DNA of 64,000 bases from Paenisporosarcina sp. HGH0030 (lineage in GTDB: Bacteria > Bacillota > Bacilli > Bacillales_A > Planococcaceae), in NCBI RefSeq assembly GCF_000411295.1, contig NZ_KE150424.1, forward strand, positions 1 to 64,000. Direction: 5' to 3'. Shown here in pieces: positions 18,908 to 27,930 of this stretch. The translations under genes and the position numbers were made by a program. The notes beneath the pieces were generated by a model. The model was not told the DNA's origin and did no database searches. It saw only the letters and a program-made list of their open reading frames with translations. Each line of letters begins with the position of its first letter. Position 1 is the stretch's first letter.

Positions 18908-19294
18908 ATGTTTATTGAGATTGAACCGGAATCGACCGTACCGATTTACTTGCAATTGGCTCAGCAAATTATTGAAGGGGTAGCAAAGGGGGCTTTGAAA
19001 CCTGGAGATTCTTTGCCATCTGTACGCTCATTTGCAGCTGATCTCGGCATGAACATGCATACGGTAAATAAAGCTTATCACTACTTGGAAGAGAAGGAAT
19101 TTATTCAGATTGTACCGAAGAAAGGTGTATTCATTCATGAAAAAGGTGTACGGAAAGCATCAGCTTCCGATCGCCAACGACTGAGTAAAGAATTACGCCC
19201 AATCATAGCAGAAGCACTTTGTCTTCAGTTGTCTCAAGAGGACATTGAGTTACTGGTGAAAGAAATTATTTTGGATTTGAAGGAGGTTAAGTAA
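18908..19294 (+). CDS. GntR family (YtrA type) transcriptional regulator
   Basis: A 128-residue regulator: winged helix with PIYLQLAQQIIEGVAKGAL, LPSVRSFAADLGMNMHTVNKAY and FIQIVPKKGVFIHE, then a short helical tail typical of the YtrA subfamily, with no effector-binding domain. Such regulators repress adjacent ABC transporter genes. AGGGAGG precedes the ATG. The stop overlaps the start of the next gene. The twin palindrome upstream is its likely operator. Confidence 0.92.
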   Translation: MFIEIEPESTVPIYLQLAQQIIEGVAKGALKPGDSLPSVRSFAADLGMNMHTVNKAYHYLEEKEFIQIVPKKGVFIHEKGVRKASASDRQRLSKELRPIIAEALCLQLSQEDIELLVKEIILDLKEVK

Positions 19295-20400
19295 TGTCAG
19301 CAATCATTTTTATCGTCCTATTAATGTTCAACATTGCCATTCAAGCCTTTTTACCGAAGTTTCTGAAGGAAAGTGAAGCGTTTGGCGTGTATATCCCGGA
19401 TACGCACTTAAAAGACCCGCGTCTTATGAAGATGAAAAATCGCTACACACAATTGGTTTTGCTATGTGGTGTGGTTGTTCTGGTCCTATTCATTGGCGGG
19501 GTGTTAATCGTCCGTCCACAGGAGCAACAAATTGTATTTTGGGGATTAGCCACACAAATAGGTGCATTGGTTCTGCCGATGGGGCTATATGCAAAAAATC
19601 ATATTGCATTAGCTAACTGGAAGAAAGATGAAAAATGGACAGCGGGTCAAGTTGAGCGGAAAGTGGTAGACCTGCAGTTTCGTGAGCAACTGAAGCTGTT
19701 GCCCAACATGTATTTTATCTTGCCCATGCTTTTGACATTCGGTCTAAGTGTTTATGGATTAACCCAATATGATTTGTTACCTGACCAGCTTCCGACGCAC
19801 TGGGGTCCGAATGGGGAAGCGGATGCATTTACGGAAAAAAGTTGGCTTTCAGTCAGTTCGTTGCCATTCCTGACACTCGTGCTTCAAGGCATGTTGCTGT
19901 TTTTCAATGGGGCTATGAAGCAATCGGGTGCAAAGATTCAGGTACGAAATAAAAAACGTTCCCGAGAACAACAACTCGCGTTCCGTAAATATACAAGTTG
20001 GTTATTGTTTGTCGTGACCATCACGGTGACGTTGTTGATGGGGTACTTACAACTGACCATTATTTTTCCTGAAACCATGTCAACTTCAGTAACTCTTGCT
20101 TCCACCATCTCTTTCTTGGTCATTATTTTAGGTTCCGTTCTATTTTACGCCATTAAAGTAGGGCAAAGTGGCACCAGAATAACCGTATCACACCCGGATG
20201 AAAGTCTAGAAGGGGTAATCGATCAAGATGACGATCGATACTGGAAATTCGGAATGTTTTATGTGAATAAGAACGATCCGAGCATAATGGTGGAAAAACG
20301 TTTTGGGATTGGCTGGACCATCAATTTCGGTCACAAAACCAGTTGGATTTCCTTACTATTACTAATAGGAAGTATCGTGTTCGTTTTAACATTGCAATAA
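19294..20400 (+). CDS. DUF1648/DUF5808 membrane protein
   Basis: A 368-residue protein with about eight hydrophobic spans. DUF1648 is seen as YDLLPDQLPTHWGPNGEAD near residue 164 and a DUF5808-like C-terminus as YWKFGMFYVNKNDPSIMVEKR. Related proteins accompany YtrA-like regulators and SdpI-like immunity proteins. It lies between the regulator and the ABC genes, so a role in the same envelope response is likely, but its activity is unknown. Confidence 0.88.
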   Translation: MSAIIFIVLLMFNIAIQAFLPKFLKESEAFGVYIPDTHLKDPRLMKMKNRYTQLVLLCGVVVLVLFIGGVLIVRPQEQQIVFWGLATQIGALVLPMGLYAKNHIALANWKKDEKWTAGQVERKVVDLQFREQLKLLPNMYFILPMLLTFGLSVYGLTQYDLLPDQLPTHWGPNGEADAFTEKSWLSVSSLPFLTLVLQGMLLFFNGAMKQSGAKIQVRNKKRSREQQLAFRKYTSWLLFVVTITVTLLMGYLQLTIIFPETMSTSVTLASTISFLVIILGSVLFYAIKVGQSGTRITVSHPDESLEGVIDQDDDRYWKFGMFYVNKNDPSIMVEKRFGIGWTINFGHKTSWISLLLLIGSIVFVLTLQ

Positions 20401-20416
20401 AGAGGAGTGGGAGAAA

Positions 20417-20617
20417 ATGGAGGAATTACAAGGGGTGCCTTGGGGTATTATCACACCGATATTTATCATTCAATTTATTTTACTGGTAGTTGCACTTATC
20501 GATTTAGCAAAAATACATCAAACAAACGGACCTAAATGGGTCTGGGTACTGGTTATTATTTTCATTAGTATTTTTGGACCTATTACATACTTTATTGCAG
20601 GGAGAAAACAAGCATGA
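20417..20617 (+). CDS. PLDc_N domain small membrane protein (YxlE-like)
   Basis: A 66-residue protein with two membrane helices and the PLDc_N pattern LIDLAKI...PKWVWVLVIIFISIFGPITYF. It matches YxlE of B. subtilis, whose sigY operon also has yxlF and yxlG downstream. No catalytic phospholipase domain is present. It overlaps the ATPase gene by 4 bases. Confidence 0.88.
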   Translation: MEELQGVPWGIITPIFIIQFILLVVALIDLAKIHQTNGPKWVWVLVIIFISIFGPITYFIAGRKQA

Positions 20618-21516
20618 CGACAATCTTAGAAGCTAATCATTTAATGAAAATATACGGCTCAGAGCGAGCTGTAAATGATGTGACTTTTGCGCTGGGAGAA
20701 GGCACATCTACGGCATTAATCGGACCAAATGGAGCCGGTAAAACGACGACTTTATCCATGCTTGGTGGGTTATTACAACCAACATCCGGTACCATTTCAC
20801 TGAATGGGGAAAAACATGCGGACGTAAGAAAACATATTGGTTTCCTGCCTCAATATCCACAATTCTTTTCGTGGCTGACAGCACTGGAATTTACTGAAAT
20901 GGCGGCGAAATTAAGTGGGATGGACTCACGGTCTGCCAAGCTTGAAGCACAAAAAACACTGGAGTTCGTAGGACTTGGAGACGCACTACGGAAAAAAACG
21001 GGCACTTTCTCCGGCGGAATGAAACAACGTCTTGGATTAGCACAGGCCATTGTTCATAAACCAAAGCTCTTATTATTGGATGAACCCGTATCTGCGCTGG
21101 ATCCCGTTGGAAGACGCGAGATTATGAATCTATTAAAAAGCTTGCAACAAGACATGACCATTTTGTACTCGACACACATTTTAAATGATGCGGAAGAAAT
21201 GACGGATCAATTGTTGTTTTTACGAAAAGGACAATTGGTCGAACAAGGTTCGATTGGCGATGTGCGTGCAAAATATGATCAACCAAGATACCGCTTGGAA
21301 TTTGGCCGAGCAGAAGATGCCCTCATTTATTCAGAAAGTGCTCCATGGAAAGTACAAGTGGAAGGCACTTGCGGTACCATTCACATTACTCAAGGATTGC
21401 CGACAATGGCGGAAGTGTTGAAGTCGTTGGCGGAAAGTGGACTGGATGTCCAGAAAGCGGAGCGACAAACAGCGAACTTAGAAGAAATCTTTATGAAGGT
21501 GGCGGGGAAGGCATGA
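20614..21516 (+). CDS. ABC transporter ATP-binding protein (YxlF-like)
   Basis: A 300-residue ATPase with Walker A GPNGAGKTT, Q-loop FLPQYPQ, signature FSGGMKQR, Walker B LLLLDEPVSALDP and H-loop STHILNDAEE. It belongs to the antibiotic/peptide-exporter type with a separate permease. It is coupled on both sides: 4-base overlaps with the small protein before and the permease after. Confidence 0.93.
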   Translation: MTTILEANHLMKIYGSERAVNDVTFALGEGTSTALIGPNGAGKTTTLSMLGGLLQPTSGTISLNGEKHADVRKHIGFLPQYPQFFSWLTALEFTEMAAKLSGMDSRSAKLEAQKTLEFVGLGDALRKKTGTFSGGMKQRLGLAQAIVHKPKLLLLDEPVSALDPVGRREIMNLLKSLQQDMTILYSTHILNDAEEMTDQLLFLRKGQLVEQGSIGDVRAKYDQPRYRLEFGRAEDALIYSESAPWKVQVEGTCGTIHITQGLPTMAEVLKSLAESGLDVQKAERQTANLEEIFMKVAGKA

Positions 21517-22295
21517 GGGAATTAATCGTACTTTTTCAAAAAGAGTGGCGTGAAAATACACGCAACTATAAATTTTTATGGGTACCTCTAGTCTTTATTT
21601 TCTTCGGATTGTCCGAGCCGCTGACAAGTTATTATTTGCCGCAAATACTCGACGCAGTAGGGAATATGCCTGAAGGCTCCGTCTTCCCAATGCCGGATTT
21701 CACGCCCGCTCAAGTCATCATGGCGACAATGGGGCAATACCAATTCATCGGCATGCTCGTATTAGTATTGGCATTCATGGGTACCATTTCTCGCGAGCGT
21801 AAAAATGGAACAGGAACGCTTATTTACGTACGACCGATTTCTTATATAAATTACTTTTTGAGCAAATGGAAAGTTGTAGGCTTAATTGCGCTAGTGAGCG
21901 TATGGCTAGGATTGTTGACGAGCTGGTATTACACAGGGTTGTTATTCGGCAAAATCGAAGCAGTTGATTTCTTAGCTTTTGCAGGCACTTATAGTGTATG
22001 GATTTTATTTGTTGTGACAATCGTTTTGGCTATGAGTGCATGGTTACCTACAGGTGGTGCTGCAGGTGTATCATTATTACTGGTCTTACTTGTTCAAATT
22101 GCAGACTCTTTACTTGGAGCTTACTGGACCATATCACCTTGGAAGCTGTCTATTTATGCAACGGAGTGGTTGACAGGTTCACCAGACTCAGGCGATTTCT
22201 GGTGGAGCATGGTGATCACGATTGTGGCTATTATCGCGTTGATGATGTTTGGTGTATGGATGTCAAAACGCAACGCATCAAAAACAAAAGTGTAA
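21513..22295 (+). CDS. ABC transporter permease (YxlG-like)
   Basis: A 260-residue permease of the ABC-2 type with six predicted spans, starting MRELIVLFQKEWRENTRNYK. The coupling loop RERKNGTGTLIYVRPISYINYF is typical. ATG 21513 overlaps the ATPase stop; longer readings from 21345 lie inside the ATPase gene and are wrong. It is the last gene of the operon. Confidence 0.9.
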   Translation: MRELIVLFQKEWRENTRNYKFLWVPLVFIFFGLSEPLTSYYLPQILDAVGNMPEGSVFPMPDFTPAQVIMATMGQYQFIGMLVLVLAFMGTISRERKNGTGTLIYVRPISYINYFLSKWKVVGLIALVSVWLGLLTSWYYTGLLFGKIEAVDFLAFAGTYSVWILFVVTIVLAMSAWLPTGGAAGVSLLLVLLVQIADSLLGAYWTISPWKLSIYATEWLTGSPDSGDFWWSMVITIVAIIALMMFGVWMSKRNASKTKV

Positions 22296-22300
22296 AAGTT

Positions 22301-22337
22301 ATCCCTCTCCAAATTAATATGGAGAGGGATTTTTTTG
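22301..22337 (+). terminator. terminator of the GntR-ABC operon
   Basis: ATCCCTCTCCA and TGGAGAGGGAT form an 11-bp stem and are followed by seven T residues, six bases after the permease stop. Confidence 0.93.
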
Positions 22338-22342
22338 TAGGC

Positions 22343-22561
22343 TTATTTTTGGTCGTTATCGTCAGCTGCACCATCAGCATCTGGTATATCTGATTTGTCC
22401 ATCGTTGGTTCTTCACCATCTGTTTTATTCTCTCCAGGTACGAAGTCTTTATCTTGATCACTTGGTCCCTGTTGAGTACCGATGGAAGTACCTTTATCCG
22501 TTCCACAACCAGCAAGCATAAACATAGCCAAAACGACTAATAATATAGATTTCATATACAA
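22343..22561 (-). CDS. small acidic lipoprotein
   Basis: A 72-residue protein: short signal sequence with lipobox LAGC (about residue 19), then an acidic, Gly/Asp/Lys-rich tail with no predicted fold. TTG 22561 is seven bases after GGAGG; ATG 22555 is the alternative. No relatives recognised. It is similar in style to the lipoprotein at 31563. Confidence 0.65.
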   Translation of the reverse strand: MYMKSILLVVLAMFMLAGCGTDKGTSIGTQQGPSDQDKDFVPGENKTDGEEPTMDKSDIPDADGAADDNDQK

Positions 22562-22766
22562 ACTTTTACCTCCTGTTTCACCTGATTTTTGTTTTCAGCT
22601 TAGGTTGCTCATACAGGAGTGAAATATGTATTTTAATAAAATAGGTTTTGTATTTTGTCAGTCGTGTAACGTTTTTGTCGAGTGTGAAGTGGTTTCTGAC
22701 TCGAAGGGGATTTTGACCATTTATTAATTTCCAACCTGACCATTCGAGAAAATTCCGATATACATG

Positions 22767-23171
22767 TTATTTTCCGGGTCTGCGATTTTCTTCCGATTTG
22801 AACCATGCACGAATGCCTTTTCCAGCATAAGGTTCGTCTGCAAAACGAGGCAAAATATGAAAATGCGCATGCGGAATCGATTGGTTTGAAGCGTCTCCAA
22901 CATTCCAGCCTAGTGTGTATCCGTCTGGTGAGTAGTTCTCGTCCGCATAGGACTTCACTTGTTGCATCAATTCATATGTAGCGTTCCATTCTTCCTGTGT
23001 TAAATCAAAAACCGTTTGTCGATGGATTTTTGGAACGATTAGTCCACTGCCTTCTAAAATGGTTTGGTGATTGGGATGTTGTAAGTACTGGCAATATTCA
23101 TTTTCAAACACAATACGCTGTTTAGAATCCTTTTGCGGATTGCAATAAGGACAATTTAATAGGTTTTCCAA
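22767..23171 (-). CDS. HIT family protein
   Basis: A protein of about 134 residues with the histidine-triad motif HAHFHILPR and an N-terminal Cys pair CPYCNP. HIT proteins hydrolyse nucleotide phosphoramidates or dinucleoside polyphosphates. Start is uncertain: TTG 23171 is eight bases from AAGAGG, while GTG 23180 and TTG 23177 are too close to it. It resembles diadenosine tetraphosphate hydrolase-like proteins of Bacillales. Confidence 0.88.
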   Translation of the reverse strand: MENLLNCPYCNPQKDSKQRIVFENEYCQYLQHPNHQTILEGSGLIVPKIHRQTVFDLTQEEWNATYELMQQVKSYADENYSPDGYTLGWNVGDASNQSIPHAHFHILPRFADEPYAGKGIRAWFKSEENRRPGK

Positions 23172-23261
23172 TTTCAACACCTCTTCTTACAGTAATTGTA
23201 ATAGAACGACAGGAAAATAAGCAAACTATGTAGAAAGAGTTGCGAACGGGAGGAATGCAAA

Positions 23262-23978
23262 ATGGATAAAACACAACAGGCCGAGCAATCAATTCGGAAT
23301 TCCAATCGCTTTTTGACGGCTTTTCATCGCATTGAACATTCGATGAAAGACATTATTGGCACCAATGATCATCTGTCATTTTATAAATTAGTTGAGCTTT
23401 CGAAACGGAAGAATGCCGTTGTCAGACGATTTGAAGAGGATTTAAAAGAATATGCCACACTGCGAAATGCCATCGTCCATCATCAAACCTCAACAGAGTA
23501 TGCTATTGCTGAACCCCATGATGAAATTGTACAAGCTCTTGAAGCAATTGATGAAGCACTGGCAAAACCAGTTACCGTAGGAGAAATGTTTGCACGAAAA
23601 GTAAGCACACTCCAAGCGCAAGACACGTTACTTGATGCCTTAGTCATGATAAGAGATAAACAATTTACCCAAATACCCGTATATCAAGGTAATGTTTTTG
23701 TAGGCCTATTAACTGCGGTGGGAATTACCTTCTGGCTTGCAAATCATGTCGAAAAAGAGGATATTTCCTGGGAAATGACCATCGAATCCACTCTTCAACA
23801 TGAAAAAAAGAAAGAAAATCATCTTTTCGTCCCACGGGAGATGTCGATTTTTGAAGCGGAAGAACTTTTTAAAGAAGCAATGGCAAAAGGAAAAAGACTC
23901 GAAGCATTGCTGATTTCTGACAAAGATGGGCTGGTCGGTATTGTCACGCCGTTGGATCTGATGAAAATTGAAGCGTGA
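23262..23978 (+). CDS. HEPN-like plus tandem CBS domain protein
   Basis: A 238-residue protein. Residues 1-100 are all-helical and carry RNAIVH (Arg68-Asn69 to His73), which fits the RNxxxH form of the HEPN R-X4-6-H motif. Residues 103-238 hold two CBS motifs (VSTLQAQDTLLDALVMIRDKQ and MSIFEAEELFKEAMAKG) that would bind adenine nucleotides. CBS content is clear; the HEPN call is my inference. HEPN domains are often RNases; here nucleotide level could gate such activity. It stands alone with GGGAGG upstream. Confidence 0.8.
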   Translation: MDKTQQAEQSIRNSNRFLTAFHRIEHSMKDIIGTNDHLSFYKLVELSKRKNAVVRRFEEDLKEYATLRNAIVHHQTSTEYAIAEPHDEIVQALEAIDEALAKPVTVGEMFARKVSTLQAQDTLLDALVMIRDKQFTQIPVYQGNVFVGLLTAVGITFWLANHVEKEDISWEMTIESTLQHEKKKENHLFVPREMSIFEAEELFKEAMAKGKRLEALLISDKDGLVGIVTPLDLMKIEA

Positions 23979-24111
23979 TTGAGTTTTTTGTTCTCAATTG
24001 TTAGAGCAATTATACAATGGACATCTCATTAAACCTGCTCCGATTGGACGAAAACTCATATTGAATGGACAAAACCTTAAATGGGAGAAGGCTACGCCTC
24101 CTCTTGAAAAG

Positions 24112-24146
24112 AAAAACCCTTCCACGCTGAAGCTTTGGAAGGGTTC
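24112..24146 (-). terminator. terminator of VOC gene at 24152
   Basis: On the minus strand AACCCTTCCA and TGGAAGGGTT pair over an 11-base loop and lead into TTTTTC directly after the VOC stop. Confidence 0.88.
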
Positions 24147-24151
24147 GTTGC

Positions 24152-24523
24152 TTAAATTTCACTCATAACAGCATGTGTATTGCCTTCGCCATCTTTGAAG
24201 AAAGCCATCCAGATTTCAATATCGCCCATTTTTCCAACCATGTGGGGTTCATCAATAAAATCTGCTCCCGCTTCTTTCATGGTGCTCACTGTTGAATTCA
24301 ATTCTTTCACTTTGAAGTACAGCACGGAGCTTGGGTGGTCAAACTCTTTCTTCTCCGGCAAACTCAATAACAAACGTGTTTCTCCACATTGGAAAAACGC
24401 CAGTCCATCTGTTTCGAACAGTAACGGCAAGCCGATTACATCTCTGTAAAAAGCGACAGCTCGAGACACGTCTTTTACATTGACGGCAATTTGACCAATG
24501 GACTCAATCGATAAATTTTTCAT
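24152..24523 (-). CDS. VOC family protein
   Basis: A 123-residue VOC protein with NVKDVSRAVAFYRDVIGLPLLFE, FFQCGETRLLLSLPE and FKDGEGNTHAVMSE, fitting metal-coordinating glyoxalase I-like members (His 8 positions from the end, Glu in the last strand). Substrate unknown. ATG 24523 follows GGAGG by eight bases; the longer reading from 24553 has no ribosome site. It is divergent from a second VOC gene at 24643. Confidence 0.88.
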   Translation of the reverse strand: MKNLSIESIGQIAVNVKDVSRAVAFYRDVIGLPLLFETDGLAFFQCGETRLLLSLPEKKEFDHPSSVLYFKVKELNSTVSTMKEAGADFIDEPHMVGKMGDIEIWMAFFKDGEGNTHAVMSEI

Positions 24524-24642
24524 ATGTAATTCCTCCAATCCCTCCTTTTTCAATTCGACAGAACGAGTGGAAATCCTGCTGTGGTATTCTTTAGGAAAGA
24601 CTCTTTATGTTTTGTGAAATAGAGAAAAAAAGGAGGGTAAGC

Positions 24643-25029
24643 ATGTTGCATCACATAGAAATGAATGTCTCCAATTTACAGCAATCCCGCGCCTTTTATG
24701 ACTTTCTATTGCCGATGCTAGGCTATGAACTCTATCAACAATGGGATAAAGGATTTAGTTATAAGGTCAATCATACATATCTAGTTTTTGTACAAACAGA
24801 GGAGAAGCATGCGGATGCGTCATTCCACCGAGGCCGTACAGGTTTAAACCACCTCGCATTTCATGGGGAGTCCCGCACGCAAGTGGATGCTCTGACGGAA
24901 GAATTGATAAAGCGTGGCGTAAACATTCTATATAAAGATCGTCATCCCTTTGCAGGAGGCAATCATACGTACGCTGTATTTTTTGAAGATCCGGACCGGA
25001 TAAAATTAGAGATTGTAGCACCTAAATAA
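24643..25029 (+). CDS. VOC family protein
   Basis: A 128-residue VOC protein beginning MLHHIEMNVSNLQQSRAFYD with the late motif YAVFFEDPDRIKLEIVAPK, which supplies a metal-ligand Glu. AAAAGGAGGG precedes ATG 24643. It shares little sequence with the divergent VOC gene and is not a recent duplicate. Substrate unknown. Confidence 0.88.
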   Translation: MLHHIEMNVSNLQQSRAFYDFLLPMLGYELYQQWDKGFSYKVNHTYLVFVQTEEKHADASFHRGRTGLNHLAFHGESRTQVDALTEELIKRGVNILYKDRHPFAGGNHTYAVFFEDPDRIKLEIVAPK

Positions 25030-25061
25030 CGGGTATCAGGTAGAAAAGTAGTGATTCTGCC

Positions 25062-25226
25062 ATGCCGTTTGATTATGACCTGGATTATGAAAATTTAGAC
25101 CTTCGGAAAAAGCCTGAGTTGTACCACGTTATAAAACGCCAGGCTTCCGTATACAGTGTTAGAGACTACTTGGTTGAATCATTAGCCAGACCATTCGCAT
25201 TCCTTTATGCTAAAAGAAAACGATAG
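25062..25226 (+). pseudogene. DUF4385-like N-terminal remnant
   Basis: An open frame of 54 codons starts MPFDYDLDYENLDLRKKPEL, which matches the start of DUF4385 proteins as I recall them (normally about 150 residues), and then diverges into unrelated sequence ending in AKRKR. There is no clear ribosome site. It is probably the leftover 5' end of a deleted gene; a genuine 54-residue protein is the alternative. Confidence 0.5.
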
Positions 25227-25240
25227 TTGGGGGAATCTCC

Positions 25241-25858
25241 ATGAACATTACGATATTTGGTGCGACAGGTCGTGTAGGAAATGAAATCTTACAACGTGCT
25301 CTCGAAGACGGTCATCTTGTGAGGGTCCTTGTACGCACACCATCCAAACTAACGCCTCATGAAAATTTAACGATTCTAGAAGGCGATATCCGAGAACAAC
25401 AATCGGTGAGTGAAGCGATTAAAGGTGCGGATGCCGTGTTTAGTGCAATTGGTACTGATAAAACTACAACACTGACAGATGCAATCCCGCTTATTATTGA
25501 AGCCATGCAAAAAGAAGAAATAAAACGCATCGTCACAATCGGCACGGCAGGGATTTTGCAAAGTCGTACCAACCCTGAAGCGTACCGCTTTCAGTCAACT
25601 GAATCAAAACGTCGCTTAACCTTTGCGGCAGAAGAGCATGCAAAGGCTTATGAACAGCTTGCTGCAACGAATCTGGAATGGACAGTTGTCTGCCCAACCT
25701 ATTTACCGGATGGAAAGGCGACGGGTCAGTGGAGAACCAAACGGAACTTTTTACCTGAAGATGGCGTTGAAATATCTGTAGGGGACACTGCTGAGTTCGC
25801 TTACAAAGAATTGCTGGATCCTCAGTTTATAAACGTTCGAGTGGGTCTTGCTTATTAA
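25241..25858 (+). CDS. NAD(P)-binding NmrA/SDR-type protein
   Basis: A 205-residue Rossmann protein with the N-terminal dinucleotide motif FGATGRVGNEILQRAL, DADAVFSAIGT-like middle strand and CPTYLPDG in the place of the active site. It belongs to the atypical short-chain reductases near biliverdin reductase B / NmrA; it lacks a clear YxxxK pair. Substrate unknown. A GGGGGAATCTCC leader precedes the ATG. Confidence 0.88.
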   Translation: MNITIFGATGRVGNEILQRALEDGHLVRVLVRTPSKLTPHENLTILEGDIREQQSVSEAIKGADAVFSAIGTDKTTTLTDAIPLIIEAMQKEEIKRIVTIGTAGILQSRTNPEAYRFQSTESKRRLTFAAEEHAKAYEQLAATNLEWTVVCPTYLPDGKATGQWRTKRNFLPEDGVEISVGDTAEFAYKELLDPQFINVRVGLAY

Positions 25859-25870
25859 AAGGAGTTTTAC

Positions 25871-26692
25871 ATGTTTCGAAAACTATTGAAAGGTATCATT
25901 GCCGTCGCTTGTCTGATTGGCTTCTTATATGTGAATAACAACTGGCTCAGCGTTACGAATCATACCGTAGAATCTTCTGAGATTCCTTCATCTTTTGATG
26001 GATATCGGATTGTGCAAATTTCAGATTTACATGATGCTACTTTTGGTGAAAATCAACAGCGGTTAGTGAATAAAATTAAACAGGCAAGGCCAAATATGAT
26101 TGTCATTACTGGGGATTTGATTGATAGCAATCGCTATGATTTACCCAACAGTCTTGCGCTCATCGAGGAAATTGTGGAATTAACAAACGTGTACTACGTG
26201 ACAGGAAATCATGAAGTGGCAACGAATGATGTGGAACATATAAAAGAGGAACTCACCACTCGTGGCGTGCACGTGTTATCCAATGAAACCGTGAACATAA
26301 CACGTGACGGAATGTCGATATCCTTAACAGGGATAGAAGACCCATTAAATGGTGCGACAGCTTCACAAATGATTGATTCTTCCAATGTTCCGAATGACGC
26401 TTTTTCAATTCTCCTTGCCCATCGCCCAGAAGATTTTCAATCTTATATAGATGCAGGAATGGATATAACGTTTTCCGGACATGCACATGGCGGTCAGTTC
26501 CGTATCCCATTCGTTGGTGGCCTTGTTGCACCTGGTCAAGGTTACTTTCCAAAATATACAGCAGGCATTCATGAAGGTGGGTCATCTAAATTGATTGTCA
26601 GTCGAGGACTTGGAAATAGCGTCATTCCGATACGCCTGTTTAACTTGCCTGAAATAGTCGTGGTTACGTTAAAATCGAGTTCAATAAAATAA
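25871..26692 (+). CDS. membrane-anchored metallophosphoesterase (YkuE-like)
   Basis: A 273-residue protein: N-terminal membrane anchor (about 6-22) followed by a calcineurin-like phosphoesterase domain with QISDLHDATFG, ITGDLIDSN, TGNHEVAT and the closing GHAHGGQFR, covering the metal ligands. It resembles B. subtilis YkuE. The active domain faces outside. It starts 12 bases after the reductase gene; the two may be cotranscribed. Confidence 0.92.
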   Translation: MFRKLLKGIIAVACLIGFLYVNNNWLSVTNHTVESSEIPSSFDGYRIVQISDLHDATFGENQQRLVNKIKQARPNMIVITGDLIDSNRYDLPNSLALIEEIVELTNVYYVTGNHEVATNDVEHIKEELTTRGVHVLSNETVNITRDGMSISLTGIEDPLNGATASQMIDSSNVPNDAFSILLAHRPEDFQSYIDAGMDITFSGHAHGGQFRIPFVGGLVAPGQGYFPKYTAGIHEGGSSKLIVSRGLGNSVIPIRLFNLPEIVVVTLKSSSIK

Positions 26693-26727
26693 CTCGATCG
26701 ACAACTTAAGAAGGAGAGATTTTCATC

Positions 26728-27714
26728 ATGCCACAAAGCATTACGCTTGTACCTTATAATCCAGATCATCAACAAGCATTCCAATTTTACCCGTTACCTC
26801 CCGACCAGCTTGAGTTTACGGCACATCCATTAGAGCTGCTGAAAAACGACAATTATTCCAGAACTCCCGTCACCATCTTGGAAGGGAATCATATCGTTGG
26901 GTTCTTTGTCCTGGATACCGGAAATGACCGTTTCTTTTATACTGACAACCCGAATTCTATTTTATTAAGGGGATTTTCCATTCATCCGGAATCTCAAGGT
27001 CAAGGAATTGCAGTGAAAACGATACATGCTCTTCCAACTTTTATTCATCGGCATTTTCCGCAATTCGACGAAGTGGTACTTGGGGTCAATGAACGCAACG
27101 AAGCTGCTAGACATGTTTATTTAAAGGCTGGTTTCAAAGACGAGGGACGTCGTTACATAGGTTCAAAAGGTCAGCAATATGCGCTGCATCTATATGTACC
27201 AGATACAATCATACGCCGAGCAAGGCCCGGGGATGAGGATGGAATTACCAAGGTCTGTACGAAAGGTCAATGGTTTACATATGGGGATATATATACGAAG
27301 CAAGAGATTGAACATATCATTGATAGATACTATACTCCTAAACGAATCTTGAAGGAAATCAGTGATTTGTCGAAAAAATGGAATGGTTACTATGTGGCTG
27401 AGGTTGAAGGGGAAATTGTCGGGGCAATCGGTGGGGGTATGACCAACTCCAAAATAGCAGAAATTTACGTGCTTTATTTGCATCCAGAGAAGCGGAACAA
27501 GAAAATTGGATCACAATTACTGGAAGCTTATACCCGACTACAACAAGAAGAGTATAATGCCACGGAACAGTGGGTTTCGGTGGAAAAGAAAAATGACAAA
27601 GGAATCCCATTTTATAAAGCAAAAGGATTCATTTTCGTTAAAGAAGAGCCTGCAAATGATTCCGAATTGACAAGTTCTCACACTTCTTTACGATTAAAAA
27701 GAGCATTAGATTAA
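26728..27714 (+). CDS. tandem GNAT acetyltransferase
   Basis: A 328-residue protein with two GNAT domains. The first (1-155) has the acetyl-CoA loop HPESQGQGIAVKTIHAL and LKAGFKDEGRR; the second (about 160-328) has HPEKRNKKIGSQLLEAYTRL and YKAKGFIF. Such double-domain proteins are common in Bacillales and of unknown substrate. AAGGAGAG precedes the ATG. Confidence 0.9.
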   Translation: MPQSITLVPYNPDHQQAFQFYPLPPDQLEFTAHPLELLKNDNYSRTPVTILEGNHIVGFFVLDTGNDRFFYTDNPNSILLRGFSIHPESQGQGIAVKTIHALPTFIHRHFPQFDEVVLGVNERNEAARHVYLKAGFKDEGRRYIGSKGQQYALHLYVPDTIIRRARPGDEDGITKVCTKGQWFTYGDIYTKQEIEHIIDRYYTPKRILKEISDLSKKWNGYYVAEVEGEIVGAIGGGMTNSKIAEIYVLYLHPEKRNKKIGSQLLEAYTRLQQEEYNATEQWVSVEKKNDKGIPFYKAKGFIFVKEEPANDSELTSSHTSLRLKRALD

Positions 27715-27810
27715 AAGAAAATTTTAGATTTTTGGGTGCTCTCGTTTAGTTGATACATGGTTTTCAAGTATTGCTCTTGAAGACATTTCATTCATTATTA
27801 AAATAAAAAT

Positions 27811-27842
27811 AGTTGCCCTCGAGTAATGAGAGCAACTTTTTT
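27811..27842 (+). terminator. terminator after tandem GNAT gene
   Basis: AGTTGCCCTC and GAGAGCAACT pair over a short loop and are followed by seven T residues, about 100 bases after the GNAT stop. Confidence 0.88.
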
Positions 27843-27930
27843 GTTATTATTTATAATTTCTAGGTCATTACTATATGAAATACCCTTCTCCAACTCGCAT
27901 CAACATACTAACTTGATAAAGAGGTAGCTC

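Noticed and set aside
21345-21512. 56-residue N-terminal extension of the ABC permease
   Set aside because: It lies inside the ATPase gene; the coupled ATG at 21513 fits the family.
24152-25029. The two neighbouring VOC genes as a recent duplication
   Set aside because: They are divergent in orientation and share only family-level motifs.
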